Shown: piece by piece, positions 62,691 through 64,000 of the stretch | Numbering within the stretch: the first letter of the stretch is position 1 | Layout: each line of letters opens with the position of its first letter | The notes under the pieces: generated by a model | Seen by the model: only the letters and a program-made list of their open reading frames with translations | Database searches by the model: none | Told to the model about the DNA's origin: nothing | DNA from: Butyrivibrio sp. MC2013 | Lineage (GTDB): Bacteria; Bacillota; Clostridia; Lachnospirales; Lachnospiraceae | DNA length: 64,000 nt | Assembly (NCBI RefSeq): GCF_000424585.1 | Contig: NZ_AUKE01000006.1 | Location: forward strand, 1 to 64,000 | Direction of reading: 5' to 3' | Translations under genes and position numbers: made by a program

Positions 62691-63811
62691 GATTCAACCT
62701 GTTTGGCTCTGGATGTGTCTGCTGTAAAGAGAGCTCTTACTGACGGCCAAAGTCCGGAAAGCAAATGAGCTGCTGCTGCAGTAGCCAATGATACAGCTAT
62801 ATATATGAGCATCCTGGGTATGCGCCTTATGTCATCACTCAGGATATGATCCAGATTCTGAGCATAGTATATGTGGCAGAAATACATGGCACTGCTAAAG
62901 CTGCCAAGAGCAAAGGACGCCCTGTTATCCAGGATATCCGACAATATACCCTGCCCTGAAAAGGCAAGACCCACCAGCGCTGTCATTACTATTATGTAAA
63001 AGTAGTCTGCTTCGCCTACTCCGTTATTATACATATAAACTACAAGTGCGCCAAAGAGCGTAAACTCTGCTATCTCTATGACGATCCTGGCGGCTGTGGA
63101 CAGTGCTCTCTCTGAGAACTCCTTCACCCTGGGATACAGCCATATTCCTATGGAAAGCTCAGCCATGGCCCTGATATTGCCCTTGTAGATATATCCGTAA
63201 AGCTTGTAAGGATCCCTGGGATGGCCGCTGATCATATCAGTAATGCCCAGGAGTACTATAGCCATCAAAGGGCATATGACCCTCTGCATCATGGCATGAT
63301 GACTGCGAAGAAGTGGATAAAGGATAGCCATGCATATGAGCATGGAAGAGATATACCACACTACTCCGTCCAGGCTATCAGCATTAAAGCCTGCCATCTT
63401 GGTCAGGGTCCACTCGCCCACGGTCTCTCTGATAAGTGTGAGAGCCGCTGATACATCCAGCCTCCTGGCCCTTATCACAAATAAAAGACCTATGGTCCAG
63501 GATATGGGGAAAAGAGGCATCAGCGCCCTGATCTTGCCCTTTATAAAGCTTCCTGTTTCGCCAGCAAGATCATTTGCAGGACCTGTCCTTAACTTCTTCT
63601 CCATACTGGTAGCCATAAGATAGCCTGACACTATAAAGAAGAATTCCACAGCCAAAGATCCTCCCAGAAAAAAGCAATCATCATCGCCCAGAAGAAATCT
63701 TGAATGATGCAGTAGGACTATAAAAGCAAAGAGAAATCGCAGGATCTCGATCCTGCCATTTCTCCCCCTTTTACTGCGCCCATTCGTACTGACTGTATGA
63801 GCCGCCATCAT
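62687..63811 (-). CDS. Acyltransferase family 3 membrane protein
   Basis: 374 residues with about ten spans. IEILRFLFAFIVLLHHSRF and the histidine pair in LLHH are the PF01757 signature (OafA-like), followed by AVEFFFIVSGYLMA. It probably moves acetyl or other acyl groups onto exported wall polymer. The start overlaps the stop of the preceding gene (ATGA), with no strong ribosome site, so translation is coupled. Confidence 0.9.
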   Translation of the reverse strand: MMAAHTVSTNGRSKRGRNGRIEILRFLFAFIVLLHHSRFLLGDDDCFFLGGSLAVEFFFIVSGYLMATSMEKKLRTGPANDLAGETGSFIKGKIRALMPLFPISWTIGLLFVIRARRLDVSAALTLIRETVGEWTLTKMAGFNADSLDGVVWYISSMLICMAILYPLLRSHHAMMQRVICPLMAIVLLGITDMISGHPRDPYKLYGYIYKGNIRAMAELSIGIWLYPRVKEFSERALSTAARIVIEIAEFTLFGALVVYMYNNGVGEADYFYIIVMTALVGLAFSGQGILSDILDNRASFALGSFSSAMYFCHIYYAQNLDHILSDDIRRIPRMLIYIAVSLATAAAAHLLSGLWPSVRALFTADTSRAKQVES

Positions 63812-64000
63812 TTGAGCAGCTTCAAGAGATGATCCGCTATCCTTTCAGAAGCATGTCCGTCGTCGATACAGCCCTTATCTGACAGGAACTCTGATATTTT
63901 TTCTTCAAAAACATCTTTATCAAAGCTCAGGATATTCCTGATCATCTCATCATTGTCCCTTGCTACAGGGAAAGGAGTATCCTCAAGCTTGAAGTAAAAG
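63808..64000 (-). CDS. CDP-glycerol glycerophosphotransferase-like protein, C-terminal part
   Basis: The last 64 codons are visible, ending at the TGA at 63810-63808; the gene continues beyond the window. The FYFKLEDTPFPVARDNDEM and CIDDGHASERIADHLLKLL parts match the end of TagF/TagB-like enzymes, which add glycerol-phosphate units to wall teichoic acid. It is the upstream partner of the acyltransferase and export genes and supports a teichoic-acid-like product (inference from a short fragment). Confidence 0.6.
   Translation of the reverse strand, partial: FYFKLEDTPFPVARDNDEMIRNILSFDKDVFEEKISEFLSDKGCIDDGHASERIADHLLKLLK

Overview
The window looks like a chromosomal segment of a Gram-positive anaerobe of the Lachnospiraceae, most like Butyrivibrio/Pseudobutyrivibrio. 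This is inferred from gene content: a complete crotonyl-CoA to butyryl-CoA operon in the order thl-crt-hbd-bcd-etfB-etfA, an oxygen-independent class III ribonucleotide reductase, a GH3 beta-glucosidase with swapped domains, AraC/YesM-type sugar regulation and wall-polymer export genes. No 16S rRNA is present, so the species cannot be fixed. Almost every gene is on the minus strand; the exceptions are the IS66 remnant, the zinc-ribbon pair, one tRNA-Leu and one short-chain dehydrogenase.

Layout: 1-320 is the 3' end of an IS66-type transposase gene. 392-4869 holds two unrelated ATPase-nuclease fusions (AAA-ATPase_like/PDDEXK_9 with an added HTH, and archaeal-type ATPase/DUF234) flanking a sugar-phosphate transferase. 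4950-7472 continues a polysaccharide locus (GT2 transferase, flippase). 7469-9739 has a UvrD-like helicase and a tiny Sel1 protein. 9740-12420 is an AT-rich insert with two zinc-ribbon membrane proteins. 12448-15692 is the nrdGD operon behind a paired NrdR-box-like site; NrdD carries a fused glutaredoxin-like domain. 15741-24180 is a sugar-use locus: binding protein, two permeases, histidine kinase, AraC-type regulator and beta-glucosidase. 24369-28902 has a four-domain CoA-disulfide-reductase-like protein and a chemoreceptor. 29005-30070 is a tRNA cluster (Lys, Gln, His, Arg, Gly, Pro, and divergent Leu).

30130-33289 holds rdgB, an amidase-like protein that lacks the metal-binding residues, an RNA methyltransferase and tRNA-Arg(ACG). 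33292-36982 pairs a REC-HD-GYP protein with a DUF342 protein whose N-terminal half is twelve exact 26-residue repeats. 37096-42571 is an AT-rich block with mtnA, an accessory Hsp70 and a J-like/TPR partner that lacks the HPD motif. 42670-49073 is the butyrate operon. 49112-52537 has hpf, a secreted SH3-NlpC/P60 hydrolase and trxB. 52813-58764 has an SDR, a CheY/CheX-type pair, an SseB-family protein, an M18 aminopeptidase and cysE. 59023-59762 encodes two tandem paralogues of a small unnamed family. 59924-64000 is a wall-polymer or polysaccharide export operon (epimerase, TagH/Wzt-like ATPase, TagG/Wzm-like permease, acyltransferase, truncated CDP-glycerol glycerophosphotransferase).

The best leads beyond ordinary annotation are an array of eight TAGCAT hexamers at about 21-bp spacing in front of the HTH-ATPase-nuclease gene, the Hsp70/HPD-less J-TPR pair, the exact 26-residue repeat array in the DUF342 protein, and a palindrome plus half-site cluster ahead of the sulfur-redox fusion protein.
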